Counted from the stretch's first letter, positions 1 through 7,924 are shown. The stretch is 13,855 nucleotides of DNA from Candidatus Cloacimonadota bacterium (GCA_021106755.1 JAIOTM010000207.1:1-13855), one strand, 5' to 3'. Numbers and translations are program-made. The notes: generated from the sequence alone by a model not told the origin.

Positions 1-255
1 ATAAAAATAATTACATTACTCGTGCTTATGGTCATACTGGTAACTTTGTTACCTGCCCAGAGTAGTGATAAAATCAAGCAGAAGTACGCGGGTCAACGCG
101 CGCTTATTGACCGTAACACAATCGAAGTGGAAGCCGAGATACTGAAACCGGATAATAGTGCTCTACTTGCCCATCATCCCGCCGGTCCCAGGGAAGGTAG
201 TAAGCGGCAATATATAGAGAGTTTGAAAACGTCAAACAGATTACTATTAAAATAA
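1..255 (+). CDS. Small exported protein of unknown function (5' end outside window)
   Basis: I do not recognise this protein. The frame is open from the first base, so the true start probably lies upstream; a GTG at 22 and an ATG at 28 are internal alternatives. The visible N-terminus is a strongly hydrophobic stretch (IITLLVLMVILVTLLPA) followed by QSSDK, which reads as a signal peptide with cleavage near PAQSS. The remaining roughly 65 residues are hydrophilic and basic, with no cysteine, suggesting a small periplasmic or surface protein. It ends 19 bases before the TolQ-like gene, with no terminator between, so it is probably in the same operon and may be an accessory part of that membrane motor. 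That role is inference from position only. Confidence 0.6.
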   Translation: MKIITLLVLMVILVTLLPAQSSDKIKQKYAGQRALIDRNTIEVEAEILKPDNSALLAHHPAGPREGSKRQYIESLKTSNRLLLK

Positions 256-263
256 TATACTAC

Positions 264-269
264 AGGAGG
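264..269 (+). promoter_or_regulatory. Strong ribosome binding site of the TolQ-like gene
   Basis: AGGAGG, a full match to the Shine-Dalgarno core, lies 5 bases before the ATG at 275. It fixes that start, and is the strongest site in this cluster. Confidence 0.8.
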
Positions 270-274
270 TTACA

Positions 275-1036
275 ATGTCATCCAAGTTCACAAAGCTTTT
301 ATTCCTGCTGGTTCTGACGAGTTTATTCTCGTTTCTGGCGGCTGAGGAAAACGTCCAGGTAGATCAGGGTGGAATGGACCTTGTCTCGTTGTTCGAGGCT
401 GGTGGCATGTTCATGTGGATTATCGCCTTGGTGGGCGTAGCAATCATTGTCCTGGGAATCATGAAATTCTATATGTTGTCTGTCAGAGAGCATGTTGATG
501 CCCGGAAATTGTATCTGAAGCTAAAGGGCTTCATCGCGAAAGGTCATATTGCTGAAGCAGAAAAAATATGCGAGAATTTCAAATCTAAAACAATGGGATT
601 CATTTTCTGGATGACTCTTACAGCTTTTCATAATGGCAAGAAGCAAAATAAAAGCGGTAAAGAGATGAGCCAGATTCTTGACAATTCCTTCGAAGAAGCA
701 GCTTTGCAGGTTCTGCCAAAGATTGATGCTGGTCTTCACTGGTTTGATGTTCTGGGACAGTCCGCTACTTATCTTGGACTACTTGGTACTATCGCGGGTC
801 TTATCGGTGCGTTTAACGCTCTCGGTGCTATTTCTGACCCAGGCGAGCGCCAGAATAAGTTGACGCAAGGTATTGCTACTGCTATGGGTACAACAGGCTT
901 TGGTCTGATGATAGCTATTCCGGCAGCAATTCTTAAAGGTTATTTCCAGGGTCGTGCTGAAAAGGTCTCCAACCTGATTGATGAATACAGCGCGAAACTG
1001 ATTAATCAGCTTAAGCTAACGATCGAGGACAAATAG
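275..1036 (+). CDS. MotA/TolQ/ExbB family proton channel protein
   Basis: This is the inner-membrane channel subunit of an ExbB/TolQ-type motor, which uses the proton gradient to drive a partner reaching into the periplasm. The 253-residue protein has a predicted signal peptide (about 1-23, ending FLAAEE), then three membrane segments at about 47-66, 160-182 and 199-220. The cytoplasmic loop lies between the first two. The family signature is clear: ATYLGLLGTIAGLIGAF (164-180) and GIATAMGTTGFGLMIAIPA (199-217). An N-terminal signal peptide is known in some ExbB subfamilies. The gene is followed after 2 bases by an ExbD-type gene, as expected for this complex. The family is certain. Which system it powers (TonB-dependent uptake, Tol-Pal or a gliding-type Agl motor) cannot be told from this protein, so no gene symbol is given. 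Confidence 0.93.
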   Translation: MSSKFTKLLFLLVLTSLFSFLAAEENVQVDQGGMDLVSLFEAGGMFMWIIALVGVAIIVLGIMKFYMLSVREHVDARKLYLKLKGFIAKGHIAEAEKICENFKSKTMGFIFWMTLTAFHNGKKQNKSGKEMSQILDNSFEEAALQVLPKIDAGLHWFDVLGQSATYLGLLGTIAGLIGAFNALGAISDPGERQNKLTQGIATAMGTTGFGLMIAIPAAILKGYFQGRAEKVSNLIDEYSAKLINQLKLTIEDK

Positions 1037-1038
1037 GC

Positions 1039-1590
1039 ATGAGACGAATCAGCGAAAGCAGAACAGCCAAACTGAGCAAGATGACTAAACCTATCAATCT
1101 TGTTCCCATAATGAACCTCTTTCTGGTTGTTATACCTTTCTTGCTGATGATTATGGTAACCGCCCAGATGGCTTTGCTGGAGATCCAATTGGCTTCATCA
1201 GGCGGTGGCGACGGTGCGGGAAATGAAGGCGAGGAGGAAATCAAAGAGATTTCCGTTGCGATTTTTGACGACAGACTTGAAGTTAAACTTAGCAATCAGG
1301 ATAAAGCTGATGTTCTGCCAGTCATAGCTGAAGGTATCGAAGATATTATGCAACGCTATGACTTTACGGAACTTGATCGCATGTTTCAGAACTTTGACGA
1401 AGAATTCCCCGTTTCAGACAGTCTCAAGCAAATTACTGGTTTAGATTTGCATGAGGCTCTGGTGCGGATAATTCCCTCTGAAATAGTGAAATATCAAGCT
1501 CTTCTACTCGTCATTGATATTTGCAAAATGAATAATTTCCCCAACATCAGATATTCATCAGCCACAACAAAGCTGCTAAAGCGTAATTAG
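1039..1590 (+). CDS. ExbD/TolR-like protein, key aspartate replaced by asparagine
   Basis: First of two ExbD/TolR-like subunits, 183 residues. It has a short basic cytoplasmic N-terminus, one membrane helix (about 19-43) and a periplasmic domain. The usual family motif N-x-x-P-L-I-D-V-x-L aligns here with NLVPIMNLFL (20-29), so the proton-carrying Asp is Asn26 (codon AAC at 1114-1116). The helix is followed by a Gly/Ser/Glu-rich linker (about 54-68). The C-terminus (KYQALLLVID then NIRYSSATTK) resembles the end of the ExbD periplasmic domain. It starts 2 bases after the TolQ-like stop; a GAGG at 1025-1028 inside that gene can serve as ribosome binding site. Without the Asp it may be a structural or regulatory partner of the next gene's product rather than an independent proton-carrying stator. 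That is inference. Confidence 0.85.
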   Translation: MRRISESRTAKLSKMTKPINLVPIMNLFLVVIPFLLMIMVTAQMALLEIQLASSGGGDGAGNEGEEEIKEISVAIFDDRLEVKLSNQDKADVLPVIAEGIEDIMQRYDFTELDRMFQNFDEEFPVSDSLKQITGLDLHEALVRIIPSEIVKYQALLLVIDICKMNNFPNIRYSSATTKLLKRN

Positions 1591-1594
1591 GGAG
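1591..1594 (+). promoter_or_regulatory. Ribosome binding site deciding the second ExbD start
   Basis: GGAG directly follows the previous stop codon and lies 7 bases before the ATG at 1602. A TTG at 1596 is in the same frame but only 1 base from this site, so the ATG at 1602 is the better start. Confidence 0.7.
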
Positions 1595-1601
1595 TTTGTA
1601 T

Positions 1602-2135
1602 ATGAAGCAAACTAAAACTAAAAAAGCGAGAACCAGCATAATAGGAAGCAGGAAAAAACGCCCGGTTACTGAGATGAATATCACATCGTTGATTGACATT
1701 CTCACAATACTTCTTGTCTTCCTGATAAAAAACGTCTCCTTAGATACTACGAATCTTTTGCCATCGCAGAAGATGGAGATGCCTTACAGTATCGCGACGG
1801 ACGAATTGGTGAAAGAAGGTAAAGTTATTCCCATCCAGATTTACTTTGATGAGATTCTTTACGGACCAGACCTCACCCCTATTGGGACACCGGATGCCTT
1901 TATCAACGATGATGAAATCCGTAATGCTACTTTAGCCGCGATGCAACACGATACCGAGCAAATGCTGTATAATAATCCGGAATCTCCGCGATGTATATTG
2001 ATACAGGCGGATATGGGTATCCCTTGCCGGTATATTACAAGGGTCATTAGTGTCGCCGGTGTAGCCGGGTTTAATCATATCTATTTTTCAACGCTCCATA
2101 AACCGGGAGAAATCTCGGAACTTCGGCGCTTGTAA
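1602..2135 (+). CDS. ExbD/TolR family protein with intact proton-binding aspartate
   Basis: Second ExbD/TolR-type subunit, 177 residues from the ATG at 1602. The very basic N-terminus (KQTKTKKAR, SRKKR) is followed by the family motif NITSLIDILT (26-35). Asp32 sits at the proton-carrying position, with Ser replacing the usual Pro. One membrane helix spans about 28-46, and a periplasmic domain ends in CILIQADMGIPCRYI and a GFNHIYFST strand, as in ExbD/TolR. The first ExbD in this cluster has Asn at the same position, so this is the only one of the two with the canonical residue. Myxobacterial gliding motors (AglR with AglQ and AglS) also pair one TolQ-like with two TolR-like proteins, so that arrangement has a precedent. 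The stop is 17 bases before the next gene. Confidence 0.9.
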   Translation: MKQTKTKKARTSIIGSRKKRPVTEMNITSLIDILTILLVFLIKNVSLDTTNLLPSQKMEMPYSIATDELVKEGKVIPIQIYFDEILYGPDLTPIGTPDAFINDDEIRNATLAAMQHDTEQMLYNNPESPRCILIQADMGIPCRYITRVISVAGVAGFNHIYFSTLHKPGEISELRRL

Positions 2136-2152
2136 GTGGAACAGGAGTAAAT

Positions 2153-3571
2153 ATGGCTGGCAAAAATCTAACACTTCGTTTGTTCTATAAAAATGATGAA
2201 GTCCATTACGCGAAATCTGAAAAGGATTTCAATAATAAGTTCACCATAGGTTCCAGTCCTCAGCAGTTCTGGCAGATTTTAAGTAGAGCATTTCCGTCAG
2301 ACTTCACCTTGATTACCAGGGAAAATGGTAAGTATGTAATGCACCTCCGCAAGGGGATGGATATCGATGTTAAAAAAGGTGATTTGAATATACCGATGCA
2401 GGAATTGAAATCAAGCCGGATGTTGAAAGGTTCAAAGTTGTACTTAGATGAACGTACTCAGGGAACACTTCGCATTGATGATACCTGGAAAATTGAATAT
2501 GCTTATACGACACCACATAAAAGAGTACTTTCCCCAGCGGATAGGGCTTTAGTATCAAAACTCAGCCACAAGATGCCGGCATCACCGGAAGAACGCTTTA
2601 CAATGGCGTTCCTGCTTCTGGCATTTTTTGTTACCATTGTTGGTATTGTTATCTTTCAGGCGACCTACGAACCAGAAGCTCGCACCAATATTGTTGAGCA
2701 GGTTCAGAGGCGTGCTCAGATTGCAAATCTTGCCGCGTTTGAATTGCAACAGCAAGAAACTGGTGGAGGTAAGGAAGAGGCTGAAGAAGCAGAAGAAGCT
2801 TCAGAGGTCGATGCTGAGACTGAGGTAGCAGAAGCTCAACAGATAAGTGACCAGCAGATGTCCAGCGAGCTTGGGTTCTCTGTTGCTGGTGCTGCAGAAG
2901 GTGGCTACGACATTGGAGAAGCAACTGTCAGCACCGAAGATATTTTCAGAGTTGATACTATTGGCGATCTTGTTACAACCGGAGGTGGTGGTGCAAGATC
3001 AACCAGTGCGAGCGATGCTATGGCACAATTGCAGTCGCAGGGTTCATCCGCGGCTATGAGTAGCGATGTCAGCCTTGATGCTATGCTGACAGGTATTCAG
3101 GTCGGTGGCGGTGGTAGTGCTTTTGAGCAAGTAGATTTGGGTGCGTTGGATGTGGGTTCGATTCAGACAACTCAGATTACCAGTAATGTTCAGTTTGGGA
3201 AAATAAAAGCCGCGAAATACGGTAAAGTAACCCGGCTGGATGTTGACAATATCAATCTGAAAGAATTGTCACCCGCTGATAAATCCGCGTTAGCAAATAT
3301 CCGTAATGTTGTAAATGCTTACAAACCGCAGATTATGAGTATCTACAGGAGTAAGCTACAGACGCTGGAAATCTATGGTACATTAGAAATTACTTTGTAT
3401 ATTGATAAATCAGGGAAGGTCGAGGAAGTGGAATTGAAACCCCTGGCTGGGAGTTTCTTTGGAAAAAGTGTTGATTTCTTCCTTGTTCCTGTAAGGAACA
3501 ACATCCTGAGATGGCGAATTCCGGTAAAACAGAATCGCCCATTTACATTCCGTATGAAGTTCTTCAAATAG
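2153..3571 (+). CDS. Single-pass protein with TonB/AgmX-like C-terminal domain
   Basis: A 472-residue partner for the channel above. Residues 1-120 form a mainly beta-rich soluble region (FTIGSSPQQFW, FTLITRENGKYVMHL) that recalls a forkhead-associated fold, though I cannot confirm it. One membrane helix lies at about 149-169, preceded by charged residues, so the N-terminus is probably cytoplasmic. Then come an Ala/Glu-rich stretch (203-230) and a Gly/Ser-rich, low-complexity stretch (275-322) as periplasmic linker. The C-terminal domain (about 385-472; GTLEITLYIDKSGKVEEVEL, then LRWRIP and FTFRMKF) resembles the TonB or AgmX/PglI C-terminus. It likely receives force from the channel and contacts an outer-membrane or periplasmic target. 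The start is set by AGGAG at 2143-2147. It is the last gene before a terminator. Family is likely; the target is unknown. Confidence 0.82.
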   Translation: MAGKNLTLRLFYKNDEVHYAKSEKDFNNKFTIGSSPQQFWQILSRAFPSDFTLITRENGKYVMHLRKGMDIDVKKGDLNIPMQELKSSRMLKGSKLYLDERTQGTLRIDDTWKIEYAYTTPHKRVLSPADRALVSKLSHKMPASPEERFTMAFLLLAFFVTIVGIVIFQATYEPEARTNIVEQVQRRAQIANLAAFELQQQETGGGKEEAEEAEEASEVDAETEVAEAQQISDQQMSSELGFSVAGAAEGGYDIGEATVSTEDIFRVDTIGDLVTTGGGGARSTSASDAMAQLQSQGSSAAMSSDVSLDAMLTGIQVGGGGSAFEQVDLGALDVGSIQTTQITSNVQFGKIKAAKYGKVTRLDVDNINLKELSPADKSALANIRNVVNAYKPQIMSIYRSKLQTLEIYGTLEITLYIDKSGKVEEVELKPLAGSFFGKSVDFFLVPVRNNILRWRIPVKQNRPFTFRMKFFK

Positions 3572-3602
3572 AAAAATATGTATTTCCCTTTGCAAAAAGG
3601 GC

Positions 3603-3635
3603 AGAGAGTGCCGAGTAATTCGGCACTCTCTTTTT
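3603..3635 (+). terminator. Rho-independent terminator of the motor cluster
   Basis: A perfect 12-bp stem (AGAGAGTGCCGA, 3603-3614, with TCGGCACTCTCT, 3620-3631) closes a 5-base loop and is followed at once by four T residues. It lies 31 bases after the stop of the TonB/AgmX-like gene and separates the motor operon from priA. Confidence 0.93.
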
Positions 3636-3729
3636 GGATTAGCTTTATAGAAAAAAAATTGAGAGATTTCAAAACTCCAGACGCTTTTGCGATTCGACAA
3701 TTTGTTTCCAATACTCAAGGTGTTTATTT

Positions 3730-6108
3730 ATGATTTATTATCAGGTTGCTTTACCAGTGAACCTCAATCGCCTGTTCACTTATACCAGCGATGCTGAATT
3801 GCAACGTGGTTGTCGTATTATTGTTCTGTTCGGGCAGAAAATCTATACCGGGGTTGTCTGGGAAAAGTGCGATACTCTTCCATCTGAGCAGGATATCAAG
3901 ATTCGCTCTGTTATCGAAGTAATTGACACTGTACCGCTGATGGATGAACCGTTGCTTAATCTGGCACAATGGATAGCAAATTACTACAAGGCACCATTGG
4001 GGACAACGTTTTTCTCAATGCTTCCAACTGGCTTAAACATCCGGTTGGTGATGCGGGTAAGAAAAAGAACAAGTTCCGGTTGCGAGAGTAATCAAAGCTT
4101 TCAGCGATTGCTCAACCTTATACTCGAAAAAGATTTTACAGATATTGAAGTTCTTCGGGATAACTATGCCGGAAGCGATTTCTGGACAGTACTGGAAGAG
4201 TTAGAAGAACTACAGCATATTGAGATTGAACGCTTGTTTCAGGAGCAGATTCCTAAGAAAACAGTGAATTTTGTGATTCCCTCAGTAGCCCCGGAGAATA
4301 CGCGACTCACCAAAAGGCAACAGGAGTCGTTAGAAATAATCAAGAGCTTCAGAGGGAGTTTTCCCCTCGCTGAAATCGCGAAAGAGGTTAGCTACTCAAT
4401 TATTAAAGTACTACGGAACAAAGGATATATTAAGATTGAACCACGGCAGGTTGATGATGAAGAAACACATCAACGACTGAGCGAGAAGCGGGAAGAGTTC
4501 CAACTCACGAACGAGCAGTGCGTTGCGGTTGAGGCTGTTAATGCCGCGATTGACGCGGGAACGACAAAACCTTTTCTACTTTTTGGCATAACGGGAAGCG
4601 GAAAGACCGAAGTTTATATCCGCACTATTGAACATGCTCTATCCCTTGGTAAAACCGCGATACTGCTTGTGCCGGAAATTGCTCTGACACCCCAGATGGA
4701 AGCCCGTTTCTTCTCTGTGTTTGGCGAAGCTGTTGTGATTCTGCATAGCCGACTTACCAATCGGCAGCGGTTATCACGTTGGCGAAAATTGCGGAAAGGT
4801 GAAGCCAGTATTGCCATTGGTGCCAGAAGCGCGATTTTTGCTCCATTACGTTCTTTAGGGTTGATAATAGTGGATGAGGAGCACGAAAACAGTTACAAGC
4901 AGGAGAAGAAACCTCGTTACCATGCCAGAGACACAGCCGCAGTACGGGCGGCGATGTCTGGTGCGGCAGTTTTGTTCGGTAGCGCGACTCCCTCGTTGGA
5001 GAGTTGGAACAATGCGAACAACGGCAAATACTATCTCCTGACTCTCATAGAGCGACCAGCGGCTGTAATGACACCGCAAGTATCAGTTATAGATATGCGG
5101 AATAAAGACACCGACACAATTTTGAGCGAAGCTCTGACTTGCGCGATAAAAGAGACACTGGAGCGACAGGAGCAGGTGATTCTGTTTCTCAACCGAAGGG
5201 GATATTCCTCATTTGCTCAATGTATTTCCTGTGGTAAGCTGATTAAGTGTAAGCATTGCGATATAAGTCTTAACTACCACGAGTACAGCGGTGAGCTAAT
5301 CTGTCATTACTGTGGGTGGTCGATGAAGAAGCCCCGTAAATGTCCCGATTGCGGAAGTTACAGGTTCATGTTTGGTGCTCCGGGAACCCAGCAACTTGAG
5401 AAGATTTTAAGGGAAATGTTTCCTCAGGCACGAATTTTACGGATGGATGCAGATTCCACAGGAAAAAAAGACAGCTATACCACTATGTTTGAGCGGATGC
5501 GTCGCAAAGAAGTTGATATTCTCCTTGGTACACAGATGATTGCCAAGGGACTTGATTTCCCCGATGTTACCTTAGTGGGTATAGTTTCGGCGGATGTCGC
5601 GATAAATATTCCCGATTTCCGGGCGGCAGAACGAACATTTCAACTTCTTACTCAGGTCGCAGGGCGTTCGGGACGGGGCAGTAAACCGGGTAAGGTGATG
5701 ATTCAGACCTATAATCCGGGACACTATGCCATAAAATGGGCAGTTAAAGTAGATTACCGAAGCTTTGCCGAGTATGAAATGAAAAATCGTCACGAGCTTT
5801 TTTATTCGCCAGTTTCCCGAATGGCTCGATTAGAATTTGCACATAAAGGTCAACAATACCTCAAAGAGGCGATGATGACTCTTCTTCCTCTGATTGAATT
5901 TCTAAATCAGAAGACGAAAACGGCAAAGATTCTTGGACCTACTCCGGCACCTTTTCAGAAGTTGCATGGGAAATTCCGGTGGCACCTGATTATCAAAGCG
6001 GAGAGTTCGGCAACGCTTGCAAATATTATTGATTATATCAACGAGAACTCATCCCTTCCATCTGCGATTACACGGATTATCGACGTTGATCCCGCTTCAC
6101 TGCTATAG
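3730..6108 (+). CDS. priA: Primosomal protein N' (replication restart helicase PriA)
   Basis: PriA is a superfamily 2 DNA helicase that recognises stalled or collapsed replication forks and reloads the replicative helicase. This 792-residue protein is a little longer than E. coli PriA (732). It has the N-terminal fork-binding domain (MIYYQVALPVN onward), then Walker A GITGSGKT (286-293), Walker B DEEH (382-385) and the SAT motif (418-420). Eight cysteines (498, 501, 507, 510, 525, 528, 538, 541) make the zinc-binding insert. Motif V is GTQMIAKGLDFP (600-611) and motif VI QVAGRSGRG (642-650). No key residue is missing. AAGG at 3717-3720 supports the ATG at 3730. It stands alone between the motor cluster's terminator and the convergent phosphofructokinase gene, so it needs its own promoter within about 3636-3715. 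I saw no convincing one. Confidence 0.97.
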   Translation: MIYYQVALPVNLNRLFTYTSDAELQRGCRIIVLFGQKIYTGVVWEKCDTLPSEQDIKIRSVIEVIDTVPLMDEPLLNLAQWIANYYKAPLGTTFFSMLPTGLNIRLVMRVRKRTSSGCESNQSFQRLLNLILEKDFTDIEVLRDNYAGSDFWTVLEELEELQHIEIERLFQEQIPKKTVNFVIPSVAPENTRLTKRQQESLEIIKSFRGSFPLAEIAKEVSYSIIKVLRNKGYIKIEPRQVDDEETHQRLSEKREEFQLTNEQCVAVEAVNAAIDAGTTKPFLLFGITGSGKTEVYIRTIEHALSLGKTAILLVPEIALTPQMEARFFSVFGEAVVILHSRLTNRQRLSRWRKLRKGEASIAIGARSAIFAPLRSLGLIIVDEEHENSYKQEKKPRYHARDTAAVRAAMSGAAVLFGSATPSLESWNNANNGKYYLLTLIERPAAVMTPQVSVIDMRNKDTDTILSEALTCAIKETLERQEQVILFLNRRGYSSFAQCISCGKLIKCKHCDISLNYHEYSGELICHYCGWSMKKPRKCPDCGSYRFMFGAPGTQQLEKILREMFPQARILRMDADSTGKKDSYTTMFERMRRKEVDILLGTQMIAKGLDFPDVTLVGIVSADVAINIPDFRAAERTFQLLTQVAGRSGRGSKPGKVMIQTYNPGHYAIKWAVKVDYRSFAEYEMKNRHELFYSPVSRMARLEFAHKGQQYLKEAMMTLLPLIEFLNQKTKTAKILGPTPAPFQKLHGKFRWHLIIKAESSATLANIIDYINENSSLPSAITRIIDVDPASLL

Positions 6109-6138
6109 AAAAAAGCTCTCCGACAAGCGAAGAGCTTC
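6109..6138 (-). terminator. Terminator between convergent priA and phosphofructokinase genes
   Basis: Read on the minus strand, an 11-bp stem (6138-6128 with 6122-6112, two G-U pairs) encloses a 5-base loop, and the descending arm runs into a run of T (complement of the six A at 6109-6114). It starts 19 bases after the stop of the phosphofructokinase gene. On the plus strand the same hairpin has two A/C mismatches and no immediate T run, so it would stop priA transcripts only weakly. Confidence 0.8.
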
Positions 6139-6157
6139 TTCAAGAATTTTCTTTTAT

Positions 6158-7378
6158 CTAATCGTCTTTGAGTATTTTTTGTACTCTTGGTGCTCTAATC
6201 CGGTGTGCCTGTGGAAGCCCGCTTCCGAGTAACGGACGCACATAGTGAATAAACTTATCGGTAACATGATTTCCCGCGGAGTTGATGAATTCGTCTGGCA
6301 TAATTCGTGTTTTTCCGGCAACTTCCGCCAGGTTAACTAACTTGTAGTCAACAGAATAATAACCTGTTCTGCGGATTGTTATTGAGCCATCTTTATCGTG
6401 CCAGATGGCAAACTGGGCAGCTTTTTCACCTACTTCCCGTGCTTCATTCTGATCTACATCCGAGACACTGCCAATATAGGAACGTTGCAAATACCCGAAA
6501 GTGTCAGAGCGAATCCTTCCGATTTTCGTGGTTTTTATCAGGTGCTGACTCAGCAGGTCGCCCAATGCTCCTGTGCCGGAAAGCTGAACATTGCCGTGAG
6601 CATCTTTCTCTATCTCTTTAACTAACTTGGTCATGACAGGTAGACGATTTGCATCGCAAATGCCTTCGGAAACAGCTATAACACAACGCCCATAGCGGTC
6701 GTAAGCTTCAATAACATCGGCAGTAAACTTTTCTAAGCTAAATGCCCGTTCCGGCAGGTAAATAAGGTGTGGACCATCATCGGGATATTTTTGTGAAATG
6801 CTGGCAGCGGCAGTAAGAAAACCAGCATGCCTGCCCATTACAATTCCGATGTAAACTCCCGGCAAAGACCGATTGTCTAAGTTCGCGCCCATAAACGCTT
6901 CGGCAACAAAGCGCGCAGCAGAGCCGTAACCCGGAGTGTGATCGTTAAGCACCAGATCGTTGTCAATGGTTTTGGGTATGTGTATTGCCCGGAAATCGTA
7001 GTTTGCTTTTAAAGCTTCCTGATTAACAATGCGCACGGTATCCGATGAGTCGTTTCCACCAATGTAGAAAAAATATCTGGCGTGATGAGCACGGAGTACT
7101 TTGAATATCTCCCGGCAATATGCTTTGTCTGGTTTTATCCTTGTGGATAACATACGAGAATTCGGTGGAATGGCTACGTGTTCCAGATTATTGGTTGTTT
7201 CCTGAGTCAGGTCTAAAAAATCTTCGTTAACAATTCCCTGAACGCCGTGCAAAGCACCATAAACGCGTGTTACTTGTGGGAATTTACGGGATTCCAGTAC
7301 TACTCCCACCAGAGATTGATTGATAACCGCGGTGGGACCACCGCCCTGAGCGACAACTACTTTACCTTCTAAAGCCAT
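6158..7378 (-). CDS. 6-phosphofructokinase, probably pyrophosphate-dependent
   Basis: Phosphorylates fructose 6-phosphate to fructose 1,6-bisphosphate. The sequence points to pyrophosphate rather than ATP as donor, which would make the step reversible. The 406-residue protein carries GGGPTAVIN (12-20), GGNDSS (107-112), IPKTIDND (134-141) and MGRHAGF (181-187). In ATP enzymes such as E. coli PfkA the equivalents are GGDGS and PGTIDND. Asp110 in place of that Gly, and Lys136 in place of the second Gly, are the known marks of the PPi type. Strong GGAGG, 7 bases before the ATG, fixes the start. It is the last gene of the minus-strand operon, 21 bases after the nitroreductase and followed by a terminator. 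Family is certain; donor specificity is inferred from the motifs. Confidence 0.95.
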   Translation of the reverse strand: MALEGKVVVAQGGGPTAVINQSLVGVVLESRKFPQVTRVYGALHGVQGIVNEDFLDLTQETTNNLEHVAIPPNSRMLSTRIKPDKAYCREIFKVLRAHHARYFFYIGGNDSSDTVRIVNQEALKANYDFRAIHIPKTIDNDLVLNDHTPGYGSAARFVAEAFMGANLDNRSLPGVYIGIVMGRHAGFLTAAASISQKYPDDGPHLIYLPERAFSLEKFTADVIEAYDRYGRCVIAVSEGICDANRLPVMTKLVKEIEKDAHGNVQLSGTGALGDLLSQHLIKTTKIGRIRSDTFGYLQRSYIGSVSDVDQNEAREVGEKAAQFAIWHDKDGSITIRRTGYYSVDYKLVNLAEVAGKTRIMPDEFINSAGNHVTDKFIHYVRPLLGSGLPQAHRIRAPRVQKILKDD

Positions 7379-7399
7379 GAGTTTACCTCCAATATTTTT

Positions 7400-7924
7400 C
7401 TAATTATCCGGGTATGAGTTCCAGTGGAATATCTCGCCTGTCTCTTTGCGTTGAGAGTGCCTTGCTGAAGCTTCTTCGGCGGGATAACCAATTGGAATCA
7501 GTATTACTGGTTCGACCTGCTCCGGCAATTTAAGGATGATACTGAGCCTGAACGCGTCAAAAAGGCAGACCCAGCAGGTACCAAGCCCCGCCTCTGTTGC
7601 TGCAAGGGTGAAATGATCCGCGATAATTGCCGCGTCAATATCTCCATGCCGTTTTCCATCAGGCCTACACCATGCTTCTCTATGGTCAACGCAGATAACG
7701 GCGACTACCGGAGCCGCGTCAATCCAGCGTCCGCGATAAGTTGCACAGACTTGTTTTCTTATCTCAACTTCATCGCAAAGAAGAATTTTGAATGGTTGCA
7801 GGTTCTTTGCTGAAGGAGCAAGCCGGGCTGTATCAGCAAGAGATAGTAGTAGCTCTCGTGAAACAGGTTCCGATGTGAATTTTCGGCACGAAAACCGTTT
7901 TTCCGCCAGGTTTTTGAAGTTCAT
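7400..7924 (-). CDS. Nitroreductase family FMN oxidoreductase
   Basis: A small (174-residue) member of the FMN-dependent nitroreductase family, which uses NAD(P)H to reduce nitro compounds, quinones or flavins; the natural substrate is unknown. Visible motifs are KRFSCRKF (9-16), with the arginines that bind the FMN phosphate, APSAKNLQPFK (36-46), and DIDAAIIADHFTLAATEAGLGTCWV (spanning 95-119), the usual helix and flavin-contacting strand. Proteins of this kind work as dimers in the cytoplasm. AAGGAG lies 5 bases before the ATG. The start overlaps the upstream glycosyltransferase stop by 4 bases (ATGA, 7921-7924), so translation is probably coupled. No ferredoxin domain is fused. Nothing in the neighbours points to a substrate. 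Confidence 0.93.
   Translation of the reverse strand: MNFKNLAEKRFSCRKFTSEPVSRELLLSLADTARLAPSAKNLQPFKILLCDEVEIRKQVCATYRGRWIDAAPVVAVICVDHREAWCRPDGKRHGDIDAAIIADHFTLAATEAGLGTCWVCLFDAFRLSIILKLPEQVEPVILIPIGYPAEEASARHSQRKETGEIFHWNSYPDN

Noticed and set aside
1011..1295. Minus-strand open frame of 94 codons opposite the first ExbD gene.
   Set aside because: It lies wholly opposite well-supported genes, has a low-complexity Ser-rich start and no ribosome binding site; it is a shadow frame.
3685..3716. Possible promoter for priA: TTGCGA, a 17-base gap, then AATACT.
   Set aside because: Each box matches only 4 of 6 consensus bases. The transcript would begin around 3723, after the ribosome binding site at 3717-3720, so it could not serve priA well.
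3373..3718. Overlapping minus-strand frames of 102 and 112 codons across the end of the TonB-like gene and the gap before priA.
   Set aside because: They run through the terminator hairpin and oppose a conserved domain, with no recognisable protein features.
3572..3729. The largest gap between genes (158 bases), checked for a small RNA or riboswitch.
   Set aside because: Apart from the terminator hairpin it is A/T-rich with no other stable hairpin or conserved pattern that I could see.
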